In this document: positions 1 through 7,800 of the stretch, one piece after another
How positions within the stretch are numbered: the first letter of the stretch is position 1
Layout of the letters: each line of letters begins with the position of its first letter
NCBI GenBank assembly: GCA_946480845.1
Contig: CAMLLJ010000041.1
Location: 1 to 14,708 of the forward strand
DNA: 14,708 bases
From: an uncultured Gemmatimonadota bacterium
Lineage (GTDB): Bacteria > Gemmatimonadota > Gemmatimonadetes > Gemmatimonadales > GWC2-71-9
Reading direction: 5' to 3'
Made by a program: the position numbers and the translations under genes
Notes under the pieces: model-generated
Told to the model about the DNA's origin: nothing
The model's input: only the letters and a program-made list of their open reading frames with translations
Database searches by the model: none

Positions 1-392
1 TCGCCGATCGCGGCGTCGATATGCTTGCCCAGCTCGGCGCTCTCGGCCGCCCGATCCGGGGCGGGCGCAGTGCCGGCCAGCCCGGCGGGCAGCTCGTCCG
101 CGGCGCGGACGCGGCGCGCGGCGCGCGCGTTGTGGCCGCGATTCACCACGATGCGCAGGAGCCAGGGGCCGAACGGGCGGCCGGTCTCGAAGCTGTCCAG
201 CCGGTCGAGCGCCGTCATGAAACTGTCCTGCACCAGGTCCTCGGCGTCCTCGCGATGGCCGAGGAGCCGCCACGCCACGGCGAAGGCGCGCCGCTGGAAG
301 CGGCGCACCAGCTCACCGAACGCCTGGGTGTCACCCCGGCGAGTGCGCTCGATGAGCTCCGTTTCACCGGAATCAGGCGCCGCGGCCTTCAC
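1..392 (-). CDS. ECF-family RNA polymerase sigma factor, partial (3' end outside window)
   Basis: This would be an alternative sigma factor that directs RNA polymerase to a small stress regulon. From the GTG at 392, 130 codons are visible. They contain sigma region 2: an N-terminal helix with GDTQAFGELVRRF (residues 20-32), the core motif DAEDLVQDSF (49-58), and PFGPWLLRIVVNRGHN (73-88), which is typical of ECF region 2.3-2.4. A variable linker follows, and the window ends before region 4. The reading frame is open back to 443, and no ATG is available. GTG 392 gives the usual short leader before region 2; GTG 413 is the alternative. Either start lies inside the end of the preceding chaperone gene (20 or 41 bases of overlap, different frame), so translation is probably coupled. 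No good Shine-Dalgarno site at normal spacing is visible for either start. An anti-sigma gene might follow beyond the left edge. Family assignment is firm; the start is not. Confidence 0.9.
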   Translation of the reverse strand, partial: MKAAAPDSGETELIERTRRGDTQAFGELVRRFQRRAFAVAWRLLGHREDAEDLVQDSFMTALDRLDSFETGRPFGPWLLRIVVNRGHNARAARRVRAADELPAGLAGTAPAPDRAAESAELGKHIDAAIG

Positions 393-816
393 GCCCCTGG
401 CGCATGCGCTCACCCCGCCGCTTGATCCGCTCGCCGCGCTCCTTCATGCGCGCCTCGAGCCGGGCCTCCTGCTCGTCGTTGAGCGTGGCCTTGATCTCGT
501 TGCGCGTGGCCTCGGCGTTGGCGAGCATCTGCTTGCGCAGGGTCTCCATCTGCTCGCGCATGGCGCGCTGCTGCTCGCCCTGCTTCTTCTCGAGCGCCTC
601 GAGCCGGGCCACCTGCTCGCTGGTGAGCTTGAGGTCCTCGCGCATGGTGAGGATGCGGGCCGCCGCATTGGGGGCACCGCGCATCGCCATCGCGCCGCGC
701 TGTGCGCGCATGGCGGGCCGGCGGACGGCCGTATCGGCCTGCTGTGCCTCGAGCGTGCCGGCGAAGGGAAGAGCCACCAGTCCGGCGGCGAGGAGATACG
801 TCCTGATGCGGGTCAT
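373..816 (-). CDS. Spy/CpxP-like periplasmic chaperone (LTxxQ motif protein)
   Basis: A 147-residue exported protein. Residues 1-24 form a signal peptide: MTRIR, then a hydrophobic core, then LEA|QQ as the likely cleavage site. A short Ala/Arg/Met-rich segment follows. The rest is a charged, mostly helical chain with two motifs of the Spy/CpxP type, LTSEQ (64-68) and LNDEQ (112-116), about 48 residues apart, which is the hallmark spacing of the family. The C terminus is very basic and rich in Arg and Gly. Spy and CpxP act in the periplasm as ATP-independent chaperones or envelope-stress sensors, and a similar role is inferred here. The ATG at 816 is chosen because it starts the signal peptide and has AGGAG eight bases upstream; the open frame extends to 1158 but that part is a shadow of the ligase gene. 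The ECF sigma gene overlaps its 3' end. An Arg/Lys-rich helical protein binding nucleic acid or metal is a less likely alternative. Confidence 0.85.
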   Translation of the reverse strand: MTRIRTYLLAAGLVALPFAGTLEAQQADTAVRRPAMRAQRGAMAMRGAPNAAARILTMREDLKLTSEQVARLEALEKKQGEQQRAMREQMETLRKQMLANAEATRNEIKATLNDEQEARLEARMKERGERIKRRGERMRQGREGRGA

Positions 817-824
817 GAGCCATG

Positions 825-829
825 CTCCT
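825..829 (-). promoter_or_regulatory. Shine-Dalgarno site of the Spy-like gene
   Basis: AGGAG on the minus strand lies eight bases before the ATG at 816. It decides the start, because the same frame is open for another 114 codons upstream inside the ligase gene. Confidence 0.75.
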
Positions 830-863
830 GCAGGGGTTGCCGGGGGCCAGGGTGGCCGCCCAT

Positions 864-892
864 GACCGTAGTACAGGCGCGGGGCCGGTTCC
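864..892 (-). promoter_or_regulatory. Possible ECF-type promoter in the 82-base gap (weak)
   Basis: The 817-898 gap between the ligase stop and the Spy-like start contains GGAAC at 892-888 and GTC at 866-864 on the minus strand. These resemble the -35 GGAAC and -10 GTC elements used by many ECF sigma factors. The 21-base spacing is longer than the usual 16-18 or so, which makes the call weak. If real, it would let the downstream sigma factor control its own operon. I see no convincing Rho-independent terminator in this gap, so read-through from the ligase operon is also possible. Confidence 0.2.
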
Positions 893-898
893 GTTTGG

Positions 899-1903
899 TC
901 AGCCGTCGAGCTGGGCCATGGTGCACTGCCCCGGCGCCTTGTCGGGCCGCCAGCGGACAAACCTGGTGCCATGGCGGAACCGGCCGCCGGTGACGTGATC
1001 GAACCCGACCTCGACGACCAGCTCGGGCCGGAGCGGCGTCCATTCCGCCGAGCGTTCGGTGCTCCAGCGGCTCGGGCCGCCAGGCGCCTTTCCGGTGAAG
1101 CCCGGCGGGCCGGCCAGGCCCTCGAGCCTCCCCAGCAGGCCCTTCCGGACCCGCGCATCGAGACTGGAGCAGAAGCCCACGTGGTTGAGCAGCCCTTTCC
1201 GGTCGTAGAGACCCAGCAGCAGGGAGCCGACCTCCCTCCCGCGCGAGGCGTAGCGGAACCCGCCCACGACGCAGTCGGCGGTGCGCTGGCGCTTCACCTT
1301 GACCATGCCGTCCCGCTCGCCCGAACGGTACGGGAGCGAGAGGCGCTTGGCGACAACGCCGTCGAGCTCGCCGCCGCCGCCGGTCGAGAGCCAGTTGAGG
1401 GCAGTGGTCCGCCGGCTGGTGGCGCGGGAGAGCCGGACGGCGCCGGCCCGCGGGAAGTACTTCTTCGCGAACGCCTCGAGGCGCGGGCGCCGCTCGGCGA
1501 GCGGCAGCTTCACCAGCGAGCGCCCCCGCTCGTCCACCAGCAGGTCGAAGACCAGGACGCGCGCCGGATGCTCCGCTGCGAGCTTCTCGACGCGGCTCGC
1601 GGCCGGGTGGATCCGCTGGAGGAGGTCGTCGAACGACAGCCGCCCGTCCACCGGGATCACGATCTCGCCGTCCAGCACGAACCGGCGGGCACCCAGGTCC
1701 GCGAGCATCCCCTCCACGTCGGGGAAGTAGCGCGTGAGCGGCTTGCCCGCCTTGGACTGGAGGCGGACGGCGTCGCCATCGCGGAAGGCGAGGCAGCGGA
1801 ACCCATCCCATTTCGGCTCGAACAGCCAGTCCGGCCCGGTGGGAAGCTGGTCGGCGGCCTCGGCTTCCATCGGCTCGAACGGGAAGCGGAGCGGCAGGCT
1901 CAC
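899..1903 (-). CDS. ligC: Stand-alone ATP-dependent DNA ligase, LigC-like
   Basis: A 334-residue ligase that seals DNA nicks using ATP. Nucleotidyltransferase motifs occur in order: motif I EPKWDGFR with the AMP-accepting Lys31; motif III VLDGEI (76-81, Glu80); IIIa VFDLL (118-122); IV ELDGVVAK (179-186); V MVKVK (200-204). An OB-fold follows, starting at RTADCVVGGF (207-216), and the chain ends in FVRWRPDKAP and CTMAQL (315-332). The phrases HPAASRV (99-105), RTADCVVGGFR and PLRPELVVEV match my memory of mycobacterial LigC better than LigD ligase domains. There is no 3'-phosphoesterase or polymerase domain, so the protein is only the ligase module. The GTG start at 1903 overlaps the polymerase stop as GTGA, with GGAG (1912-1909) five bases upstream; this is translational coupling. 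Annotation as the ligase part of a split LigD is the main alternative. The catalytic residues look intact. Confidence 0.93.
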   Translation of the reverse strand: MSLPLRFPFEPMEAEAADQLPTGPDWLFEPKWDGFRCLAFRDGDAVRLQSKAGKPLTRYFPDVEGMLADLGARRFVLDGEIVIPVDGRLSFDDLLQRIHPAASRVEKLAAEHPARVLVFDLLVDERGRSLVKLPLAERRPRLEAFAKKYFPRAGAVRLSRATSRRTTALNWLSTGGGGELDGVVAKRLSLPYRSGERDGMVKVKRQRTADCVVGGFRYASRGREVGSLLLGLYDRKGLLNHVGFCSSLDARVRKGLLGRLEGLAGPPGFTGKAPGGPSRWSTERSAEWTPLRPELVVEVGFDHVTGGRFRHGTRFVRWRPDKAPGQCTMAQLDG

Positions 1904-2862
1904 AGCTTCTCCAGGTCGAAGCGGCCGCGCTTCTGCAGCAGCGGCGTCCAGAGGTCGCCCAGCTTCGCGACGCGGGCCGGCACGTTGTCCAGGCGGAAGT
2001 CGGCGACGTCGAAGCCCTTCTCGACTTCCGCCCAGGTGACCGGTGTCGAGACGGCCGCATCCGGATTGGGGCGCACCGAATAGATGGACGCGAGCGTCTT
2101 GCCCCAGGCATTCTGGTTGTAGTCCACCAGCACCCGCCCGGCCGGGCGGTTGGCGATCCGGTATTCCGCGGTGATGATCTTCGGGTAGAGCTTCGCGAGC
2201 TGCACCGCGAGCTGCTTGGCGATGGTCCAGACGCTCTTCTGCAGCGGCCCGCGCACGATCGGCACGTAGATGTGGATGCCGCTCGAACCGCTGGTCTTGG
2301 CCAGCGGCGCCATCCCCAGCGCCTCGAGCGCCTGCCGCACCACGAGCGCGACCTCGAGGACCCGCTCGAACGGCACCCCTTCCACCGGGTCGAGGTCGAA
2401 GTGGATGTAGTCGGGCCGGTCGGGATCGTCGCAGGTGCCGTACCACTGGTTGAGGTCGATGCAGCCGAGGTTGATCAGCCAGAGCAGCGAGGGAAGGTCC
2501 TGCGCGAGCGGGAAGGCGACGATGCCGGCCGAGGCGTGGCGGATCGAGCAGGTCTCGATCCAGTCGGGCCGGTGGTCGGGCGCGCGCTTCATGAAGAAGA
2601 ACTTGCCGTGGATCCCGTTGGGATAGCGCTTCATGGTGATGGCGCGGCCGACGAGGTGCGGGAGCAGCACCGGCGCGATGTCGGCGTAGTACTGGAGCAG
2701 GTCGCGCTTGGCGAGCTTCCGCTCGGGGAAGTAGATCTTGTGGAGATTGGTGAGCTCGAGGGCGCGCCCGCCGAGGTCGAGGGTGACGTCGCCCCGCTGG
2801 GGGATGGTCAGGCGCGACGGGGCAGGGGCCGCCGCGCGCGGCACGCGTTTCTTGACGCTCAC
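1900..2862 (-). CDS. ligD: LigD-type polymerase/primase (AEP superfamily, Prim-Pol)
   Basis: A 320-residue archaeo-eukaryotic-primase-type polymerase, the kind that fills short gaps with ribo- or deoxynucleotides during end joining or excision repair. The metal-binding motif HFDLDP (154-159, Asp156 and Asp158) is present, as are the nucleotide-binding motif SGSSGIHIYVP (191-201) and the third acidic motif VDYNQN (246-251). The N-terminal LTNLHKIYFPE (37-47) is typical of the LigD polymerase module, and FFFMKRAPDHRPDW (88-101) lies in the DNA-end binding part of the family. The length is that of a lone POL domain; ligase and phosphoesterase domains are absent, and the ligase is the next gene. 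The start is GTG at 2862, overlapping the preceding stop as GTGA, with GGGAG (2874-2870) seven bases upstream. Downstream it overlaps the ligase by four bases, so the two are likely made in matched amounts. In mycobacteria the comparable pair is PolD1/Prim-PolC and LigC. Catalytic motifs appear complete. Confidence 0.93.
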   Translation of the reverse strand: MSVKKRVPRAAAPAPSRLTIPQRGDVTLDLGGRALELTNLHKIYFPERKLAKRDLLQYYADIAPVLLPHLVGRAITMKRYPNGIHGKFFFMKRAPDHRPDWIETCSIRHASAGIVAFPLAQDLPSLLWLINLGCIDLNQWYGTCDDPDRPDYIHFDLDPVEGVPFERVLEVALVVRQALEALGMAPLAKTSGSSGIHIYVPIVRGPLQKSVWTIAKQLAVQLAKLYPKIITAEYRIANRPAGRVLVDYNQNAWGKTLASIYSVRPNPDAAVSTPVTWAEVEKGFDVADFRLDNVPARVAKLGDLWTPLLQKRGRFDLEKL

Positions 2863-3479
2863 GGCAGCGCTCCCAGTTTCGCCGGCCTCGGCCCGCGCCG
2901 GACGGCGCCCGCCACCGGTGCGTACTCCAGCTCGGTTCCCGCGCGCGCCGCGCGCAGCAGGAGGCCGCCGCGGCTCATGTCGCCGCGGCCCACGAACTCG
3001 ACGGGAAAGAGCAGCCGCTCGCCCGCCATCTCCAGCAGCACGTCCACGTACTTGCCCGTCGCGATGCTGCCGAGCAGCACGATCTCGGCGCCGCGGACGG
3101 CGAGCAGCCCGGCGAGGTCCCGCTCCAGCGGCGCGCGATAGCGGGGGTCGCCGCTGTGGATGTCCACGCCGGCAAACTCGCGGAGGTCCTCGGGGCCGAC
3201 GCAGGTTGCCTCCGGCACCAGGCCGCGGCTCGCGGTGATCACGTACACGCCGGGGCGGCCCGCCGGCGGGCGGGCGAAGCGCCGCGCGTAGGTGACCTTG
3301 CCGCGGAAGTAGAGCCCGCTCACGAAGCTGAAGGCCTCGCCGAGCGGCACGCCGCCCGTAGCGCGGAGCCGCTCGGCCAGGGCGAACGACGCGTTGTCGT
3401 TGAGCAGGAGCCGCGCTCGCTTGCCACCGGCATGCGCGGGCGAGAGCAGGAAGAGGCGGGGCGGGCGGCGGGCCGGCAT
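2859..3479 (-). CDS. Conserved-looking protein of unknown function, coupled to the polymerase gene
   Basis: A 206-residue soluble protein that I cannot name. There is no signal peptide or membrane segment. It opens with a beta strand, RLFLLSPAH (8-16), followed by SGLYFRGKVTYARRF (54-68), the strand/turn VITASRGLVPE (80-90), GVDIHSGDPRYRAPLERD (104-121), LLGSIATGKYVDVLL (135-149) and FVGRGDMSRGGLLLR (162-176). The dense Gly, Asp and Arg motifs suggest a conserved alpha/beta enzyme-like fold. The order of elements (early strand, aromatic segment, 'S-x-x-GLV' strand, late 'GKY' helix, Gly-rich end) loosely recalls DUF6884/YaaA-like proteins, but this is a weak impression. It is not Ku: no Ku core signature is seen. 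The ATG at 3479 follows the upstream stop by five bases, and its own stop overlaps the polymerase GTG. A role in DNA repair or damage sensing is inferred from the operon only. Confidence 0.8.
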   Translation of the reverse strand: MPARRPPRLFLLSPAHAGGKRARLLLNDNASFALAERLRATGGVPLGEAFSFVSGLYFRGKVTYARRFARPPAGRPGVYVITASRGLVPEATCVGPEDLREFAGVDIHSGDPRYRAPLERDLAGLLAVRGAEIVLLGSIATGKYVDVLLEMAGERLLFPVEFVGRGDMSRGGLLLRAARAGTELEYAPVAGAVRRGPRPAKLGALP

Positions 3480-3484
3480 GCCGG

Positions 3485-3787
3485 TCAGGCGTCCTCGACC
3501 GCGGCGCCGGCGCGCCGGAGGAACCGCTCCGCGAGCTGCTCGAGCCGGTCGTCGCCGCGGCTGCGGGCGTCCTCGAGGATCAGCCGCACGGCGGGCACCA
3601 GCTCCGGGGCGCCGAAGACGAAGCCCGTGGCGTCCTCAGCCCCGGAGGAATCGCCGATGTTGGCGCCGGCGAGGAGCGCGCGGGCGGCGGCCAGCGGGTA
3701 CGCCGGGTCGTCGCGGCCGGGGAGCGGGTAGCGGTGCTCCGGCAGCGCCTCGCCCGAGGCGTCCTCGTTGGTGAAGGCACGAGACAT
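3485..3787 (-). CDS. Small unknown protein, first gene of the repair operon
   Basis: A 100-residue acidic protein with no recognised catalytic motif. It begins MSRAFTNEDASGEALPEHRY, has a Pro-rich segment PLPGRDDPAYPLAAARALL (21-39), a central part GANIGDSSGAEDATGFVFG (41-59), and a C-terminal helix rich in Arg and Glu with RLEQLAERFLRRA (81-93). The opening MSRAF plus acidic residues recalls the N terminus of some GreA-associated bacterial proteins, but I cannot assign it. The ATG at 3787 is chosen because this N terminus looks like a genuine one; the open frame reaches 4576, but that part lies opposite the YpdA gene and is a shadow. No clear Shine-Dalgarno site precedes it. The next gene starts five bases after its stop, so it is very likely co-transcribed with the polymerase and ligase. 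It could be a small regulator or partner protein; nothing in the sequence proves it. Confidence 0.7.
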   Translation of the reverse strand: MSRAFTNEDASGEALPEHRYPLPGRDDPAYPLAAARALLAGANIGDSSGAEDATGFVFGAPELVPAVRLILEDARSRGDDRLEQLAERFLRRAGAAVEDA

Positions 3788-3850
3788 GACGGAACTAACG
3801 CCGGAAGGCGGGAGGGCGGTAGGGTGGCCCGTCCGGAGGTACATTGGAGC
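3788..3850. promoter_or_regulatory. Divergent intergenic region between the repair operon and the YpdA gene
   Basis: These 63 bases separate two gene starts facing away from each other, so promoters for both must lie here or inside the neighbouring genes. The plus-strand side holds a GGAGG (3835-3839) eleven bases before the YpdA ATG. I could not identify convincing -35/-10 boxes or a clear operator. Confidence 0.5.
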
Positions 3851-4870
3851 ATGACCGACGAACAGGTGCTCATCGTGGGCGCGGGGCCGGTCGGGCTCGC
3901 CTGCGCAATCTCGGCGAAGCGGCGCGGCCTCGACCCGCTGGTGATCGATGCGGGCGCCATCGCCAACGCGATCGTGCACTACCCGATCGGGATGTCCTTC
4001 TTCACGACGCCGGAACGGCTGGAGATCGGGGGGCATCCGCTGGTCAGCGCGGGAGGCAAGCCGTCGCGGGAGGAGGCGCTGATGTACTTCCGTGGCGTGG
4101 TCCGGGCGGAGCGCATCCGGGTGCGCACCTACGTGCGCCTGACCGATGCGCACCGCGAGGACGGCGCCATCACGGCCACGCTCGAGTCGCGCCATGGGGT
4201 GAGCACGCTGAGGACCGCGCGGCTGGTGCTCGCCACCGGGTATTTCGACCGGCCCAACCTGCTCGGCGTGCCCGGCGAATCGCGCCCGCACGTGAGCCAC
4301 TACTTCGATGAGGCGCACCGCTGGTCGGGGCTCGACGTGGTGGTGATCGGCGGCAAGAACTCGGCGGTCGAGGCCACGCTGCAGCTCTTCCGCGCGGGGG
4401 CGCGAGTGACGCTGGTGCACCGCGGCGGCGCCTTCAAGCCGAGTCTCAAGTACTGGCTCCGGCCCGACATCGAGAACCGGGTGAAGGCGGGGGAGATCAC
4501 CGCGTGGATGGGCGCCATCGTGACCGAGATCGACCACGACGCGGTGACCATCCGTGCCGCCGACGGCGCGCACCACCGGCTGCCGGCCGACCGGGTGTTC
4601 GCGCTCACCGGGTTCACCCCGGACCTGACGCTGTTCTCGCGGATCGGGATCACGCTGGACGCAATGGGAAAGCCGGCGATCGATCCGCTCACGCTGGAGA
4701 CCAACGTGCCCGGGGTCTACATGGCCGGCAGTGCCGTGGCGGGGCGCCAGATCTCCGAGGTCTTCATCGAGAACGGACGCTGGGACGGCGAGAAGATCTT
4801 CGGCGACCCGGACGCGCGGCGGCGCGCGCAGGCGCTCTACGACGGGACGCAGCGGCCGCTCGGCGAGTGA
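3851..4870 (+). CDS. ypdA: YpdA-family FAD/NADPH oxidoreductase (putative bacillithiol disulfide reductase)
   Basis: A 339-residue cytoplasmic flavoprotein related to thioredoxin reductase. It has an N-terminal FAD-binding motif GAGPVG (10-15), the ATGY segment (128-131), a second Rossmann motif VVVIGGKNSA (163-172) for NADPH, and a C-terminal FAD-contact region with YMAGSAVAGRQISEVFIENG (290-309). GGKNSA and the FIENG end mark YpdA/Bdr, which reduces bacillithiol disulfide in Bacillota. There is no CxxC pair, as expected for YpdA and unlike thioredoxin reductase. The oddity is Val14: S. aureus YpdA has Cys14 in GGGPCG, reported as the active-site cysteine. A cysteine sits instead at residue 18. 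The ATG at 3851 is chosen over an in-frame start at 3734 because it directly precedes the FAD motif, has GGAGG upstream, and avoids overlap with the divergent gene. It ends 12 bases before the convergent glucan synthase stop. Family is clear; substrate is uncertain. Confidence 0.9.
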   Translation: MTDEQVLIVGAGPVGLACAISAKRRGLDPLVIDAGAIANAIVHYPIGMSFFTTPERLEIGGHPLVSAGGKPSREEALMYFRGVVRAERIRVRTYVRLTDAHREDGAITATLESRHGVSTLRTARLVLATGYFDRPNLLGVPGESRPHVSHYFDEAHRWSGLDVVVIGGKNSAVEATLQLFRAGARVTLVHRGGAFKPSLKYWLRPDIENRVKAGEITAWMGAIVTEIDHDAVTIRAADGAHHRLPADRVFALTGFTPDLTLFSRIGITLDAMGKPAIDPLTLETNVPGVYMAGSAVAGRQISEVFIENGRWDGEKIFGDPDARRRAQALYDGTQRPLGE

Positions 4871-4882
4871 GCGCGCCGTGAC

Positions 4883-7800
4883 CTAGCCCAGCTCGACGAC
4901 GACCTCCCGCCGGCGGCCGTCGTCCACCAGCGGAATCCTTCCCTCCGGCAGCACCACTCCATCCATCCGCACTTCGCGCACGCCGCGGCCGGTCCCGGCC
5001 GGGTTGCGCACCTCGATCGCGTACACCGTTTCGCCGTGCCGGTACTCGAGCGTGAAGCCCTTCCATTCCCTGGGGACACACGGGTCGAGTGACAGCCCAT
5101 CCGCCTCGCGCCGGAAGCCGAGGATCGCCTCGATGCCGACGCGGTACATCCAGCTCGCGGAGCCGGTGTACCAGGTCCAGCCCCCGCGGCCGAGGTGGTG
5201 CTCGGCGGTATAGACGTCGGCGCAGACGACGTAGGGCTCGACCTTGTAGACGCCGACCTCGGCCGGGGTCCGGGCGTGGGTGAGCGGATTGATCATCTGG
5301 AAGAGCTCGAACGCGCGGTTGCCGTCACCGCGCACGGCGGTGGCCAGCACGGCCCAGAGCGCGGCATGGGTGTACTGCGCGCCATTCTCGCGGACGCCGG
5401 GGAGGTACCCCTTGATGTAGCCGGGGTCGTGCTCCATCCGGTCGAAGGCGGGCGTCAGCAGCATGATGAGGCGCGCGTCGGGCCGGACGAGGTGCTCCTC
5501 GAGCGACGCCATGGCGGTGGCGGAGCGCTCCGGGTCGCCCGCGCGGGAGATCACGCTCCAGCTCTGCGCAATCGAGTCGATGCGGCACTCCTCCGCGGTG
5601 CTGGTGCCGAGCGGGGTGCCGTCGTCGAAGTAGGCGCGGCGGTACCAGGCGCCATCCCAGGCCGAGTGCTCGATGGCCTCCTGGTAGCCCTGGGCCGTGG
5701 CCAGGCACTCGCCGGCCACGGCCGCGTCGCCGCGCGCGTCCGCGAGCGCCGCGAAGCGGCGCAGCGTGTCCACCAGGAACCAGGCGAGCCAGACGCTCTC
5801 GCCCTTGCCCTCGACCCCGACGCGGTTCATGCCGTCGTTCCAGTCGCCGCCGCCCATGAGCGGGAGGCCGTGCGCGCCGTGGGTGGAGGCGCGGCGCAGG
5901 GCGCGGACGCAGTGGTCGTAGAGGGTCCCGGTCTCGCCGGAATCCTGGGGCAGGTCGTAGACCTCGTGCTCGTCCTCCGCCAGCGGGCGCATCCGGAGGT
6001 AGGGCGCTTCGGCGTCGAGCACGGCGCGGTCGCCGGTGACGCGGATGTAGTGGTCGGCGCAGTAGGGGAGCCAGACCAGGTCGTCGGTCATCTTCGTGCG
6101 CACGCCGCGGCCGCTCTGCGGATGCCACCAGTGCTGGACATCTCCCTCGACGAACTGGCGGCCGGCGCAGGTCAGCAGGTGCGCCCGGGTCACCTCCGGC
6201 TCGGCGTACACGAAGGCCATGCCGTCCTGGAGCTGGTCGCGGAAGCCGAAGGCGCCGCTCGACTGGTACACCGCGGAGCGCGCCCACATCCGGCAGGAGA
6301 GCGCCTGGTAGAGGGTCCAGCGGTTGAGGATCGCGTCGAACGACGGATCGGGCGTCTGCACCCGGATCACGCCCAGCCGCCGGTGCCAGGCGGCCACCGC
6401 GGCGTCCACCGAGGCGGCGGCCGCCTCCGGACTCCGGTACCTGGCCGCCAGCGCGCGGGCGGCATCCTCGCCGTCGGCGGCGCCGAGCAGGACGACGACC
6501 GTGGCGCTCTCGCCGGCGGCGAGGCGGACCGGTGCCTGCAGCGCGGCGCAGGGATCCTGCCCGAGGCCCGAGCCTTCGCCGAGCGCCTGGCGCCCGAGCG
6601 CGGCCGGGCGCGCCAGGTCGCCATCGCGGCCGAGGAACTCGCGGCGGTCGGTCGTGTGGCTCGAGAGCTTCGCGCTCATGCAGCTGAAGGCGACCTGCCC
6701 CGCGAACGTCGGATCGAACCAGTTCCGGGCGAAGACGGTCTGGGTGGCGCGGTCGTATCGGGTGCGCACATGCTCGCGGGTGCGGTCGGGGTTCACGCCC
6801 AGGGTCCACTCGACGTAGCTGGTGAGGCTCAGCCGGCGGGTGGCGGACCCATGGTTGGTGATGGTGAGCCGCGCGATGCGCACCGGATCGTCGGGCGGCA
6901 CGCCGAGCACGAGCGAGGTCTCGATGCCGCCGTGCTCGTGGGTGAAGGTCGAGCTGCCGGCGCCGTGGCGCACCGTGTACGGCGAGGCGTGGCGGATCGG
7001 GCTCGGCGTCGGCGACCAGATCTCGCCGGTTTCCTCGTCGCGCAGGTAGAGGATGTCGCCCGGCGCATCGCCGACCGGGTCGTTGCGCCACGGCGAAAGC
7101 CGGAAGAAGAAGCTGTTGCCCGCCCAGGCCGGGCCCGCGCCCGACTCGCTCACGATGAACCCGCCGGCGGGGTTGGCGATCACGTTGGCCCAGGGCGCGG
7201 GCGGCAGCTCGGCGCGGCGGAGCCGGATCTCGTAGTCGAGCTCCGCCGTGAGGCCGCCGAGCCCGTTGAAGAGCGTGAGCGGCGCGGGCTCGGGCGCGGC
7301 CCGGAGCGGAAGCGGGCGCGGGGCCGGCGGTGCGAGGGCGCGCTTCGGCTCGAGCTCGGGCGGATACTCCTCGGGCCCCTCGGGCAGGTCGCGAAGCGCG
7401 CCCAGGCCGACGCCGTCGCAGACCACGTGGACGCGGGCGACGGTGCGGAGCAGGGTCAGGTCCTCCGGCGAGAGCAGGTCCTGGCGGCGGATGAAGACCC
7501 CGCCCGGCTGGTCGATCAGGCCCACCTCGGTCGAGCCGCGCACGGTGGCGAGCAGCTCCTCGCCCAGCTCCTGCAGGTAGGTGGGCGGCAGGGTGATGAG
7601 GAAGACCAGGTCGGAGGTGAGGCCGTGCGTCCGCCAGTAGTAGTGCGCGCGCAGGAGCTGGCGCACGCTGGGGAGGCCGTCCGACGAGTCGATCATCGCC
7701 AGCAGGATGGGCAGGTCGCCCGAGATGCCGTGGGACCAGAGCGCCTCCTGCCCGCGGGTGTTGCGCATCAGCTCCTCGGCGGGGGCGCGCACCACCGAGT

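Noticed and set aside
817..898. Rho-independent terminator after the ligase gene
   Set aside because: GC-rich short repeats such as GGCC are present, but there is no clear stem followed by a T run on the minus strand.
971..2083. Plus-strand open frame opposite the ligase
   Set aside because: Shadow of the ligase and polymerase genes, which have full catalytic motif sets on the minus strand.
2272..3141. Plus-strand open frame opposite the polymerase and the unknown protein
   Set aside because: Codon-aligned antisense of the polymerase; translation lacks domain motifs.
2859..3479. The 206-residue protein as Ku
   Set aside because: Position beside the polymerase invited this, but the N terminus and core show none of the Ku features I know, and the length is short for bacterial Ku.
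3734..3850. 39-residue N-terminal extension of the YpdA protein
   Set aside because: It would overlap the divergent gene and put extra residues before the FAD motif; the ATG at 3851 has a Shine-Dalgarno site and the normal family N terminus.
3851..4870. Thioredoxin reductase
   Set aside because: No CxxC redox pair; the GGKNSA and FIENG segments point to the YpdA branch.
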